A DNA stretch of 64,000 bases, taken from the NCBI RefSeq assembly GCF_947072515.1, contig NZ_CAMTIG010000010.1, positions 28,553-92,552 on the forward strand. The letters are read 5' to 3'. This stretch comes from an uncultured Clostridium sp. Its GTDB lineage: Bacteria; Bacillota; Clostridia; Clostridiales; Clostridiaceae. The translations under genes were made by a program, and so were the position numbers. Positions 17,077 through 25,508 of this stretch are shown here, piece by piece; the stretch's first letter is position 1, and each line of letters begins with the position of its first letter. The notes under the pieces were generated by a model that did no database searches, was not told the origin of the DNA, and saw only the letters and a list, made by a program, of their open reading frames with translations.

Positions 17077-19968
17077 TTATACTTTCTCTACAAATTCTCT
17101 ATATAAATTTACAGGAACCTTATTCTCTAGTTTTATTAAAACTGTTATAGGTTTTTCTCCTTTATATTCTACAACATTTCCTCTACCTATATAAATATAA
17201 GATTGTACTTCTCCATCTATTTTTTTATACTTCCTTATAAATATGTGAAGATTAACGCCTCTTTTCGTATTGAATATGATATCCTTTCCTCTTTCTGAGT
17301 CTTGTTTTGTACTATTAGGTGATTCCCATTGAAGAATATCTCTACTTTTAAATTCGTCTTTATAGTTAATACTTTCTTTTATATCCTCTTCCTTATGCAA
17401 ATCTATAAATAAAAAATATTCTTTTCCATTAGTTATAAGTCCACTCCCTCTAAAAGAACTATGCATCTTTTCATAATTTGATAAAAGGGCTGCCTCCCTC
17501 ATTCCATATTGAGCATATCTTTTTAAAAATGGAACTCCATAATTTTCACTTCCGTACTCTCTTTCATATCTTACTAATCCATAATTTATAACATCTTCTA
17601 TATATAATCTATATTCCTTTTTATTTATCAATCTTTCAAAATCTAAAAGTCTTATTAATTTATCCTCTCTAAACTGGAACATTTTTGTATATGCCTTTAC
17701 TTCCCCTGAATCATAATAATTTTGACTTAAAGTTTTCATAGCATGAATTACTGTTTTATCATCCACTTCATCTAAATATTTTAATACTTCTTTTTTTCCC
17801 TCTTCTAAAGTTATATATGATTTTTTTAAAAGAGCTTTTAGTAAAACAAACTCATGTGGTCTTTTTATCCCTAATTTAATAGATATCTCTTTTTAAAATT
17901 TTATAAACTTGTCATCCTTAATATATTTCTCTAAAGTCACATCCTTTTCTACTTTAGCTATAAAGCCTAAATAAGTTTTACTTTCTGGATAATTACTAAA
18001 TTTAAGTGGATCTGGTGCTCCTTCATATTCTATATAATCCATTAAATAGTATGGAATCTTTTCTCCTCTTTCCTTTTTAAATTCCATATATTCTTCCTTT
18101 AAATATTTTAAAGAATTAAAATTTTCATTATTTAACTGCTCTAATATTCTCTCTTGTGAAATTCTATCCATTTGAATATTAGTACATCCTTTTATCTTTG
18201 CAAAATCTGTTGCTACTGCTACCTTTAAACTATCTTTATCATAATATCTTCTTCCATTTAAAGCTATTGCAATTAAAAATGCTTTATTATGATTTCCTAT
18301 AAAATCTAATACTGTTAAAAACTCTTTGCTTTTATGTTTTCTAAGACCTCTTCCTAATTGTTGTATAAAAACTATTGGTGAACTTGTTGGTCTTAACATT
18401 AATACTTGATTTACAGAAGGGATATCAACTCCTTCATTAAATATATCTACAGTAAAAATAACTTTTAAACTATCTTCATCACTTTCTAATCTTTTTATAG
18501 TTTCCTCTCTTTTATCTCCAGAATCTTCACCAGTTAAACAGATACTTTCTATTCCTCGTTTATTAAACTCACTTGTCATATATTTTGCATGATTAATATC
18601 TATACAAAATCCTATGCATTTTTGAACTTGTCCATCATATCCATAAAAATTCATCTTTTCTACTATAAATTCAACTCTTCTATTAATCTGCAATCTTTTT
18701 GAAACTTCTGCAATATTATCTAACTTAATATTACTTAGATCAATTCCTTCTATATCAGTTATCCCAAAGTAATGAAATGGAATAACTAAATCTTCTTCTA
18801 AAGCTTCATGAAGTCTTACTTCTAGAGCAATGTTATTATCAAATATTTCAAATATATTTCCATTGTCACTTCTTTCAGGAGTTGCAGTCATTCCTAATAA
18901 AAATTTAGGATTAAAGTATTCTAAAACCTTTGTATAACTTGGACTAGATGCATGGTGAGCTTCATCAATAATAATATATTCAAATTCATCCCTTTTAAAT
19001 TCATCTAAGCTATTATTCATAGATTGAATAGTTGAGAATAAATAATCTCCATCTATTTCTTTACTTGTCCCAGTTAATAATCCCATATTCAAATTTTTAT
19101 TTTTAACAAGCTTAGTAAAAGTTTCTTTAGCTTTTCTTAAAATATCTTCTCTATGTACTAAAAAAAGCATCTTTTTAGGCTTATAATTTAAAACATCAAA
19201 TGCAGACATATATGTTTTTCCAGTTCCTGTTGCTGCAATTACAAGAGCCTTATCTTCTTCCCCTGCTCTCAGTCTTTGAAGATTTAGAGTAGCCTTGCTC
19301 TGCATACTATTTGGCTTTATCACATTATAATCTTCAAAAATTAATGCTTCCTTTTCATAAACTTTCTTTATTTCACTTAAGAACTTCTCATATTTACTTA
19401 AAAATTCTTCATTAACAACTTCTGTACTCTCCCAAAGCTTTTTATACTCTAGAATCACTTCATTAATAAAAGAATCTTCTCTTTTTGAAATAACAAGAAC
19501 ATTCCATTCAATATTGCTTTTAAGAGCACTTTGAGTAATATTAGATGACCCTATAATAATCTTATACTCTTCTTTATTCTCAAAAATATATGCTTTAGTA
19601 TGAAATCCAATTTCATTAGCTACAAATACTTTTAAATCTATATTTTTAAACTCATCTAACCTTTTTAAAGCTTTTGGTTCTGTAAAATTTAAATATGTAG
19701 AGGTTATAATTTTTCCTTTTACTCCTCTTTCCTCTGCTTCTTTAAATGAATCTAATAAAAGTTGTATTCCACTAAAATTAATAAATGCTACACTAAAGTA
19801 AAACTTCTCACATTCTTCTAATGCTATTTTCAACTCATTTAAAAGATTTCCACTTTCAGAATTAGTAATTAATTTATTATTAACTAAATACTTTTCTTCT
19901 ATCTCTTTATAATTTAACTCTTCATTTATTTCAATTTCTATATTTTCTAAACTTTTAATCTCATTCAT
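17077..19968 (-). pseudogene. PLD nuclease-DEAD/DEAH helicase-DUF3427 gene interrupted by one in-frame stop
   Basis: Read as one frame from 19968 to 17077, this is a 963-codon gene with one TAA (17893-17895) after codon 691. The first part has a phospholipase-D-type domain (FHTKAYIF near residue 122, GSSN near 140) and a superfamily-2 helicase: Walker A ATGTGKT (246-252), DEAH (335-338) and motif VI QQLGRGLRK. The part after the stop, including 42 codons before the first downstream ATG (17764-17766), continues without another stop and holds the DUF3427 region (YGVPFLKRYAQYGMREAALL, HKEEDIKESINYKDEF, ILQWESPNST). Intact family members are about this length. So either a recent nonsense mutation (one base change would restore Leu or similar), a sequencing error, or readthrough. 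The 691-residue product alone would still carry nuclease and helicase. Confidence 0.85.
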
Positions 19969-20089
19969 CTTTTCTCACATCCAAACTTATTTATATAATT
20001 AATAATATTACTAAAATTCATTTTTTTGAATATATTTATCCATTTTTACTAATAATACCTTTAAATATTTAATTTGGAGAATTGAAATT

Positions 20090-20428
20090 ATGACTATTGA
20101 AAGTATTATGGAAAAAATAATTCTTATAATGGATGGTATTGCTATTATCATTCTTATTTTTGGTGTTTGCTTAACTACCTTTTATTTTATTAAAGCAAGC
20201 TTAAAATCTAATGATTTAAACTCGCTTTCTCAAAACAATAAAAATTTACGTAATCAAATTGCTTCATATATACTTCTATCTTTTGAAATTTTAATAGCTA
20301 GCGATATAATTCGCTCTATAATAAAGCCTGATTTACAAGATCTTCTTATATTAGGTACTTTAGTTATAATTAGAACTTTAATATCTTACTTTTTAGATAA
20401 AGAAATGAAACAATCTTCTAAAGTATAA
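20090..20428 (+). CDS. DUF1622 membrane protein
   Basis: 112-residue protein with three hydrophobic helices (about 13-35, 57-75, 80-97) and the family pattern ASYILLSFEILIASDIIRSI, where the S-F-E-I-L-I-A-S-D motif puts Glu and Asp inside a membrane helix, as in DUF1622. The function of the family is not known; charged residues in the helix suggest an ion or proton path. GGAG precedes the ATG. Its last 11 bases overlap the 3' end of a gene remnant on the other strand. Confidence 0.82.
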   Translation: MTIESIMEKIILIMDGIAIIILIFGVCLTTFYFIKASLKSNDLNSLSQNNKNLRNQIASYILLSFEILIASDIIRSIIKPDLQDLLILGTLVIIRTLISYFLDKEMKQSSKV

Positions 20429-20567
20429 TATTTCCACTTTGTATATATGTTTTTACATCTATATATCCATTTGATTCTAAAGCTTTCTTTAATTCACTCA
20501 TTATAACTCTATTTTTCCCACCTACATTTACTCCTCGTAAAAATGCAACTACTTTTTCTTCCATCAT
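20418..20567 (-). pseudogene. N-terminal remnant of a DUF1697 gene
   Basis: A good ribosome site (AGGAG) leads into a 49-codon frame whose product reads as the start of DUF1697 proteins: AFLRGVNVGGKNRVIMSEL, then GYIDVKTYIQSGNIIL and a stop. Complete DUF1697 proteins have about 170-190 residues, so more than two thirds are missing. The break abuts the DUF1622 stop codon, which suggests a deletion that joined the two genes tail to tail. Not expected to be functional. Confidence 0.75.
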
Positions 20568-20640
20568 ATATTTTACTCCTCTAGCTTATCTTCTATCTCT
20601 TTTGCTTTAATCATATATAATTATAAAATATTTCAAAATA

Positions 20641-20667
20641 AAAAGCTGTCTTAAAGAGACAGCTTTT
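20641..20667. terminator. Terminator of the HAD hydrolase gene
   Basis: 11-bp perfect stem (20641-20651 with 20657-20667), 5-base loop, A and T runs on both sides; 9 bases beyond the HAD stop codon. Confidence 0.8.
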
Positions 20668-20675
20668 ATATCATA

Positions 20676-21467
20676 TTAAATTACATATTTTTCAATACCT
20701 ACTGCAACTCCATCATTATATACAGTATCAGTAATTTCATTTGCATGTTTTTTCACTTCATCTGAAGCATTTCCCATAGCTATTCCACATCCAACTGTAG
20801 AAAGCATTTCTATATCATTTTTCCCATCACCAAAAGCATAGCTATCTTTTATATCTATTCCTAAGTACTCTAATGCTTTTAATATTCCTACTGCCTTTGT
20901 GTTTTTCTTTGAATAAAGTTCAAATGCTCTTATATCTACACTACTTACATAAGCATAATCTTTATTATTACTTACAATCGCTAAACATTTTTCTGATGTT
21001 TCATCATCTAAACATAACATTTCAACTTTATATGTATTTGCTTCTTCTAATGAATATTCACTCTTAAATAATGTTCTTTCAATTCCTACCTTCTTATAAA
21101 AATCATAAAATTCTTTAAATGATTCTTTCATATAACAATATTTTTCGCCTTGCAAAATATATTGAATATTCTCTTTTTCAAGAACCTCTACTAAGCTTTT
21201 AATAGTTTTTTTAGGAATATAATCACTATAAATAGTTTTATTATTTATAATAACTTGTGCTCCATTTGCTAAAACAAATCCATCAAATCCAAAATCCATT
21301 ATAGCTTGACTTAAAAATGCATAAGGTCTCCCAGTTGCAATAAAAACATAATCTCCTTTTGCTTGAATTGCTCGAATTACAACCTTAACTCTCGGTGTAA
21401 TATCTAATATTCCCTTAAAACAATCGATTAATGTTCCATCAATATCTAAAAATATAGCTTTTTTCAA
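20676..21467 (-). CDS. Cof-type HAD-IIB phosphatase
   Basis: 263 residues when started at the TTG at 21467, which has AGGGGG eight bases upstream; a TTG six bases earlier is too close to that site. HAD motif I is FLDIDGTLID, motif II ATGRP, the cap-2 domain spans about 85-190, the motif III Lys is in SKKNTKA, and motif IV is FGDGKNDIEML. This is the Cof/YbiV group, which dephosphorylates small sugar phosphates and cofactors with broad specificity. A TTG start is uncommon and may lower expression. Single gene. Confidence 0.88.
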   Translation of the reverse strand: MKKAIFLDIDGTLIDCFKGILDITPRVKVVIRAIQAKGDYVFIATGRPYAFLSQAIMDFGFDGFVLANGAQVIINNKTIYSDYIPKKTIKSLVEVLEKENIQYILQGEKYCYMKESFKEFYDFYKKVGIERTLFKSEYSLEEANTYKVEMLCLDDETSEKCLAIVSNNKDYAYVSSVDIRAFELYSKKNTKAVGILKALEYLGIDIKDSYAFGDGKNDIEMLSTVGCGIAMGNASDEVKKHANEITDTVYNDGVAVGIEKYVI

Positions 21468-21636
21468 AATCAATTCCCCCTCTTTATATTCCTCTTCATT
21501 TTATATCATTTACTCTTCCTAGTCGATAACATATGTTTTTAATTTATATAATCTTTCTAGTTTTTTTATTAAAAATGTATTATTTTTAATTTTTTTAGAC
21601 AAACTATAAGTATAAATTTTATAGGAGGTTTTTATT

Positions 21637-22002
21637 ATGGTAACTAATTTTCCTAACAAAGGTGATAATAAAAAAATTTCATTATCTAATAGTAAGTTCA
21701 GACAATTTAATTATGAATTTGCCGAATCTTTAAAAACTGACTATCCCGAAATTTGGAAAGCAGGTGGAAATCAATATGGAAATACTGCTTTTAAAAATTG
21801 GACAAAAGCCAGAAAAAAAGATTCCTCTAAATCATTAGAAAAATGGATAGTTCGTAGAGAAAGATTTTTAGAACGCCATGCTCATGATAAGAATTTACCA
21901 GGTATTGTTGCTACTATAAAATGGGGTGGAATTGTAGAAAAAGGTTCTGCTTACATGAAAAAAGTAATTAATGAAGAAAAGAAAACTTTAAAAGAAAAAT
22001 AA
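21637..22002 (+). CDS. Conserved hypothetical protein of phage-associated type
   Basis: 121 residues, basic, without membrane segments. The segment around YPEIWKAGGNQYGNTAFKNW and VRRERFLERHAHDKNLPGIVA and the end KWGGIVEKGSAYMKKVINE recall a small conserved protein often seen in tailed-phage structural regions and occasionally alone in bacterial genomes; this is recalled, not proven. No other phage gene is nearby, so here it is either domesticated or a stand-alone gene. AGGAGG precedes the start and a strong terminator follows. Confidence 0.55.
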   Translation: MVTNFPNKGDNKKISLSNSKFRQFNYEFAESLKTDYPEIWKAGGNQYGNTAFKNWTKARKKDSSKSLEKWIVRRERFLERHAHDKNLPGIVATIKWGGIVEKGSAYMKKVINEEKKTLKEK

Positions 22003-22038
22003 AAAAATTGTTTTAAAACAACTTTAAAAACTTTTTAG

Positions 22039-22074
22039 ATAAGCCCGTAGAATTTAGTTTTTCTACGGGCTTAT
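22039..22074 (+). terminator. GC-rich terminator
   Basis: 14-bp stem (22039-22052 with 22061-22074), 8-base loop. One of the most GC-rich hairpins in the window; can serve the + gene ending at 22002 and perhaps the minus gene ending at 22141. Confidence 0.75.
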
Positions 22075-22140
22075 TATCTTTATTTAATTATTTTATAAAT
22101 AGATTTTTCATTTAAAAATATTCGTCTATATTTTAATAAA

Positions 22141-23340
22141 TCAGTTAAAAGTATTTGTATATGCTATGATTTGAAGAGATCCTACATTGTTACTTGTACT
22201 TACAAATGTCATAATTCCATTTGCACTTGACGTAGGAATACTCGCATTAATTAACCTTACTGTTCTAGGTTCTGTAACTGTAATCATACCTTGTCCAACA
22301 ACTTGACCTACCATAATAATTGGAAGTTCACAATGCACTAATGGATTTTGATAATTTGGTATATTGTTATCTACGCTAATAACATCAAATCCAATATATG
22401 CAACTTGTGAAATCCCCTCTATATTAACATACCAATTAAAAGTATATAGTCCTGCTTCTAATAATTGTATATCTCCATTTCCCAATAAATTAATAGCTGA
22501 AGTACTAGAAAATCCTGTAGAATTCATTACAAAATTATTATTTGATTGAGCAAAATTAATGACTCCTTGATATGGTATTATAAGTGATGGATTGTATATT
22601 AAAGAATTATTTATTGCTGAAATCTTTCCTATTGCTCCTGATGGACCCGGAATTCCTTGTACTCCTTGAGGTCCTCTTGGCCCTTGTGGTCCAACTCCTC
22701 CTCTTGGTCCTGCAATTCCTTGTGGTCCTCTATCTCCTCTTTGACCTTGATATCCTTGTGGCCCTATTGGCCCAATTTCACCTTGAATTCCTTGTGGACC
22801 CGTTAAGCCTATTTCACCTGTTATTCCTTGTATTCCCTGTGGACCCGTTGCACCTATTGGTCCTTCTGGTCCTGGAATGCTCTCATTTAATTTACTTATA
22901 GTAATACCTGCTTGTGCTGTTGTATAAAGTGCTAAAACAACAGCCGATTGTAATCCTTGAGAATATCCTGTTATATTAATTAATTGAATCTTAAATGGTA
23001 TTTCACTTTCTACTAATGATAGTATTGAACTTCCTGTTATTTCTCCTGTTTTTAAAGGATTCACTGCTGCTTGATAATCATGATAACTTCCATCTGGATC
23101 TTTTCCCCTTACTGCAAATCCTACTGCATATCCTGTTTCAGCAGTTTGTGTTACTACCCACCAATTAATTAGATAATTTCCTGATTTTAATATAGTTATT
23201 TCTCCTGTAATTAAGTCTCTACTAAATGTTTCTTTATCAACTGTATAATCATAATTAAAAATAATTGGATCTTCATAATTTAATGTAGAGGTTTTTGTGG
23301 GATCCATTGTATATAAAAGACAATCTAAAACTCCACTCAT
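22141..23340 (-). CDS. Collagen-like spore-surface (BclA-type) protein with a globular head at each end
   Basis: 399 residues in three parts. Residues 1-154 are a beta-rich globular domain; 157-238 are 27 uninterrupted Gly-X-Y triplets (GPQ, GIQ, GPR and others); 239-399 are a second globular domain. The two heads share a pattern: GEITILKSGNYLINWWV...GYAVGFAV and GDIQLLEAGLYTFNWYV...AYIGFDV, as in C1q/TNF-like BclA C-terminal domains. No signal peptide or sorting motif, as expected for a protein assembled on the exosporium from the mother cell. A candidate sigma-K promoter lies upstream and AGGAGG precedes the ATG. Ordinary BclA proteins have only the C-terminal head. Confidence 0.85.
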   Translation of the reverse strand: MSGVLDCLLYTMDPTKTSTLNYEDPIIFNYDYTVDKETFSRDLITGEITILKSGNYLINWWVVTQTAETGYAVGFAVRGKDPDGSYHDYQAAVNPLKTGEITGSSILSLVESEIPFKIQLINITGYSQGLQSAVVLALYTTAQAGITISKLNESIPGPEGPIGATGPQGIQGITGEIGLTGPQGIQGEIGPIGPQGYQGQRGDRGPQGIAGPRGGVGPQGPRGPQGVQGIPGPSGAIGKISAINNSLIYNPSLIIPYQGVINFAQSNNNFVMNSTGFSSTSAINLLGNGDIQLLEAGLYTFNWYVNIEGISQVAYIGFDVISVDNNIPNYQNPLVHCELPIIMVGQVVGQGMITVTEPRTVRLINASIPTSSANGIMTFVSTSNNVGSLQIIAYTNTFN

Positions 23341-23373
23341 AATTTATTCCTCCTAATTTTTTATATTACAGTA

Positions 23374-23401
23374 TAATTTATGTATTATATCTTTACTATG
23401 T
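23374..23401 (-). promoter_or_regulatory. Possible sigma-K promoter of the collagen-like gene
   Basis: Minus strand: CATAAATTA (23374-23382) fits the -10 pattern CATA-NNN-TA, with AC 17 bases upstream (23400-23401). The motif is short and AT-rich, so chance matches are likely; the spore-surface product makes it plausible. Confidence 0.35.
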
Positions 23402-23543
23402 TAATTAAATCTACTTTGTAGATTTCTTATTTCCCCATTTTTATAAATTAATAATATTTATTAATTGATACTTTATTTACATCTTGTTTGTAATTTTTTT
23501 TTTGAAGAATGGTACACTAAATATAAATATATTTAATTTTTAA

Positions 23544-23566
23544 AAGGAGGAATTGGCTTTTGCCAA
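23544..23566 (+). promoter_or_regulatory. Shine-Dalgarno separated from its start by a small hairpin
   Basis: AAGGAGG (23544-23550) is 22 bases from the ATG at 23573, too far for normal initiation. Between them TTGGC-TTTT-GCCAA (23553-23566) can fold; the folded spacing would be 8 bases. Confidence 0.55.
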
Positions 23567-23572
23567 AAATTT

Positions 23573-24100
23573 ATGAAAAAATCAAACAATAATTTTACAA
23601 AAAATATTACAACTCTTGGAATATTACTTGCAATCGGTATAGTCCTTCCATATTTCTTTATGATTTTTGGAACCGGTGCTGGTAAAATGTTCTCTCCAAT
23701 GGATTTAACAGTTCTTTTAGGAGGATTATTACTTGGTTGGAGATATGGGCTTATTTTAGGTATATTTACACCACTTTTATCATCAATTTTAACAGGAATG
23801 CCACCTTTATTTCCCATAGCAACTACAATGATGATTCAACTTGCTATAATAGGACTTATAACTGGTTTATTAAGAAATAAAGTAAATAATTTTATCAATG
23901 TTATAATTGCTGAAATTATAGGTAATTTAATTTATGCTTTCGTTTTAACACAGTTTTTAACTCTAGCACATCATCATGCTGCTTTTACAGGAATTTTAAT
24001 AAGCCTATTTACAATAGGATTACCAGGTATTATAATTCAAATAATAGCAATACCATATATTGCTAAATTGTTAAAAAAAGCAGGTATTTATAATGGATAA
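23573..24100 (+). CDS. ECF transporter S component
   Basis: 175-residue membrane protein with about six helices. The N-terminal pattern TLGILLAIGIVLPYFF and the later LTVLLGGLLLGWRYGLILGIFTPLLSSILTGMPP match energy-coupling-factor S components, the substrate-binding subunits that share a common EcfAAT module encoded elsewhere. A histidine cluster (LAHHHAAF, near residue 129) could contribute to the substrate site. The substrate is not evident; no riboswitch was recognised. The end overlaps the next gene by 8 bases, so the methyltransferase probably acts on or with the imported compound. Confidence 0.85.
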   Translation: MKKSNNNFTKNITTLGILLAIGIVLPYFFMIFGTGAGKMFSPMDLTVLLGGLLLGWRYGLILGIFTPLLSSILTGMPPLFPIATTMMIQLAIIGLITGLLRNKVNNFINVIIAEIIGNLIYAFVLTQFLTLAHHHAAFTGILISLFTIGLPGIIIQIIAIPYIAKLLKKAGIYNG

Positions 24101-24674
24101 AATAAAAGAGTTTTTTAATTCAAAGGCTCAAAATTGGGATAAAGAATCTATTGCAGATGGGAATAAAATAAAAGCAATTTTAAATATTTCTGATTTAACT
24201 AAAGATTTAAAAATACTTGATGTTGCTTGTGGAACAGGAGTTTTAGAAGAATTTTTATCCGACTATTCTCCAAAAAAAATAAAAGCAATCGATATTTCCG
24301 AAAATATGATTAAAGTCGCAAAAGAAAAATATTCAAATACAGATATAGAATTTCTTTGTGAAGATTTACATAACCTGAAAGATGAGACTTTTGATTATAT
24401 AATCATTTATAATGCTTTCCCTCATTTTTTAGATCAGAAAAAAACAATAAATCACATATATAAACTTCTAGTTCCAGGTGGTACTTTTGTCATTTGCCAT
24501 GGAACAGGAAGAAAAAACATAGATGCACATCATAAGAAAGTTGCAAGTGAAATCTCTTTAGGACTTCAACCTGCAATAGATAATGCAATACTTTTAAAAG
24601 ATAACTTCCATATAAAAACTCTTATTGATAAGGAAGATTTATATGTGATTTATTCGATAAAAAAATCTTTATAA
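24093..24674 (+). CDS. Class I SAM-dependent methyltransferase coupled to the ECF S component
   Basis: 193 residues. SAM motif I is ILDVACGTGVLEEFL (about residues 41-55), the strand-2 acidic residue is in AIDISENMI, and the core continues through FDYIIIYNAFPHFLDQKK and LLVPGGTFVICHG. A second His-rich stretch (IDAHHKKV) follows. The start lies inside the end of the S-component gene, indicating translational coupling. Inference: it modifies the vitamin or precursor brought in by the S component. Not the same subfamily as the methyltransferase at 15008. Confidence 0.85.
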   Translation: MDKIKEFFNSKAQNWDKESIADGNKIKAILNISDLTKDLKILDVACGTGVLEEFLSDYSPKKIKAIDISENMIKVAKEKYSNTDIEFLCEDLHNLKDETFDYIIIYNAFPHFLDQKKTINHIYKLLVPGGTFVICHGTGRKNIDAHHKKVASEISLGLQPAIDNAILLKDNFHIKTLIDKEDLYVIYSIKKSL

Positions 24675-24690
24675 ATAAACTTAAATAGAA

Positions 24691-24724
24691 AATAAGAGCT
24701 TAGAAATTTTCCTAAGCTCTTATT
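24691..24724 (+). terminator. Terminator of the ECF/methyltransferase operon
   Basis: 13-bp perfect stem (24691-24703 with 24712-24724), 8-base loop, T-rich tail. Confidence 0.85.
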
Positions 24725-24785
24725 TTCTATAATTTATTATATTCTTCACTATCTACTTCCTAGAATTTTATATTCTCTTAATCCT

Positions 24786-24816
24786 AAAAAAAAGTGATAC
24801 CTTAAGCATCACTTTT
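24786..24816 (-). terminator. Terminator of the gene at 24847
   Basis: 9-bp stem (24790-24798 with 24808-24816), 9-base loop, A run at 24786-24793 serving as U tract for the minus strand. Confidence 0.75.
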
Positions 24817-24846
24817 CGTTGTTTTATAAAAGAATTTTTATTTCTT

Positions 24847-25338
24847 TTATTCTATTCCTTGTATTCTTTTTATAATTATTTTATTTCTATCCTCTTCTAC
24901 AGTTAAAACATTATTTTTAAAATACTTTATATCCTTATTAAATAAATTTATTACATTTTCTCTTATATATTCTTTTAATGCAACCTTCACTTTTACTTCT
25001 CTTACTCTAATATTTATCTTAGTTTCCGTACAAAGTTTTAATGTATCTATTTGAGTTTTCTGTATAAAACCCTCTACATATTCCTCAAATAATATCTTGC
25101 TTATTTCTTTATTTAATTTCGTTTTATTTATTTCTTTTACTGTTAAATTTCCTTCTATAGCTAAATCCACTGCAATTTTTTCTATCATATCTCTGTCTTT
25201 ATCCCATGCATCTAAAAGCTTTATAAGTTCATCCATTCTCTCATACTTTATTTCTTTTAAATATACTTCGTTTATATAGCCCACTATTTCATTTTTAAAA
25301 TTTTCTATTTTTCTGTAATGTAGTTCATCAAAATTCAT
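24847..25338 (-). CDS. Hypothetical helical protein
   Basis: 163 residues from the ATG at 25338, which has AAAGGAG eight bases upstream; an earlier ATG-started reading adds ten residues without a site. The sequence is soluble, almost all alpha-helical and highly charged (many Lys, Glu, Ile), with no cysteine cluster and one Cys-Thr-Glu-Thr turn. No motif or family recognised. Single gene with its own terminator. Confidence 0.55.
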   Translation of the reverse strand: MNFDELHYRKIENFKNEIVGYINEVYLKEIKYERMDELIKLLDAWDKDRDMIEKIAVDLAIEGNLTVKEINKTKLNKEISKILFEEYVEGFIQKTQIDTLKLCTETKINIRVREVKVKVALKEYIRENVINLFNKDIKYFKNNVLTVEEDRNKIIIKRIQGIE

Positions 25339-25508
25339 CGTAAAATCTCCTTTATAAAATGTTACCACTAATTTTTTGCCTTTTTATTAACATATACAAA
25401 AGATTATTATCTAATATTTCTTTTTACTCCAATGTTTTCTACTTACAAAAAAACTATTTATTAATTTCATCATTTTTTCCCTCATAAAATTATTGCTCTT
25501 ATATAATT

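Noticed and set aside
17767..17892. Frameshift between helicase and DUF3427 parts
   Set aside because: The distance from the stop to the next frame is a multiple of three and the codons between are open and sensible, so a single nonsense codon explains the break.
16675..19968. Naming the helicase-Nudix operon as a known phage-defence system
   Set aside because: I cannot match it to a named system from sequence alone; only the domain content is supported.
22584..22901. Leu/Val-rich + strand frame across the collagen region
   Set aside because: It is the antisense reading of Gly-X-Y triplets (GGN-CCN), which always gives Leu/Val/Gly-rich text; no start signals.
23561..23593. Ten-codon TTG-started leader peptide overlapping the ECF gene start
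   Set aside because: It has acceptable spacing to AGGAGG but no conserved feature; the hairpin-spanning explanation needs fewer assumptions.
25400..25508. 20-residue minus-strand peptide behind the ABC exporter operon
   Set aside because: A GAGGG sits before an ATG-ATG, but the frame is very short, lacks a terminator of its own and shows no convincing features.
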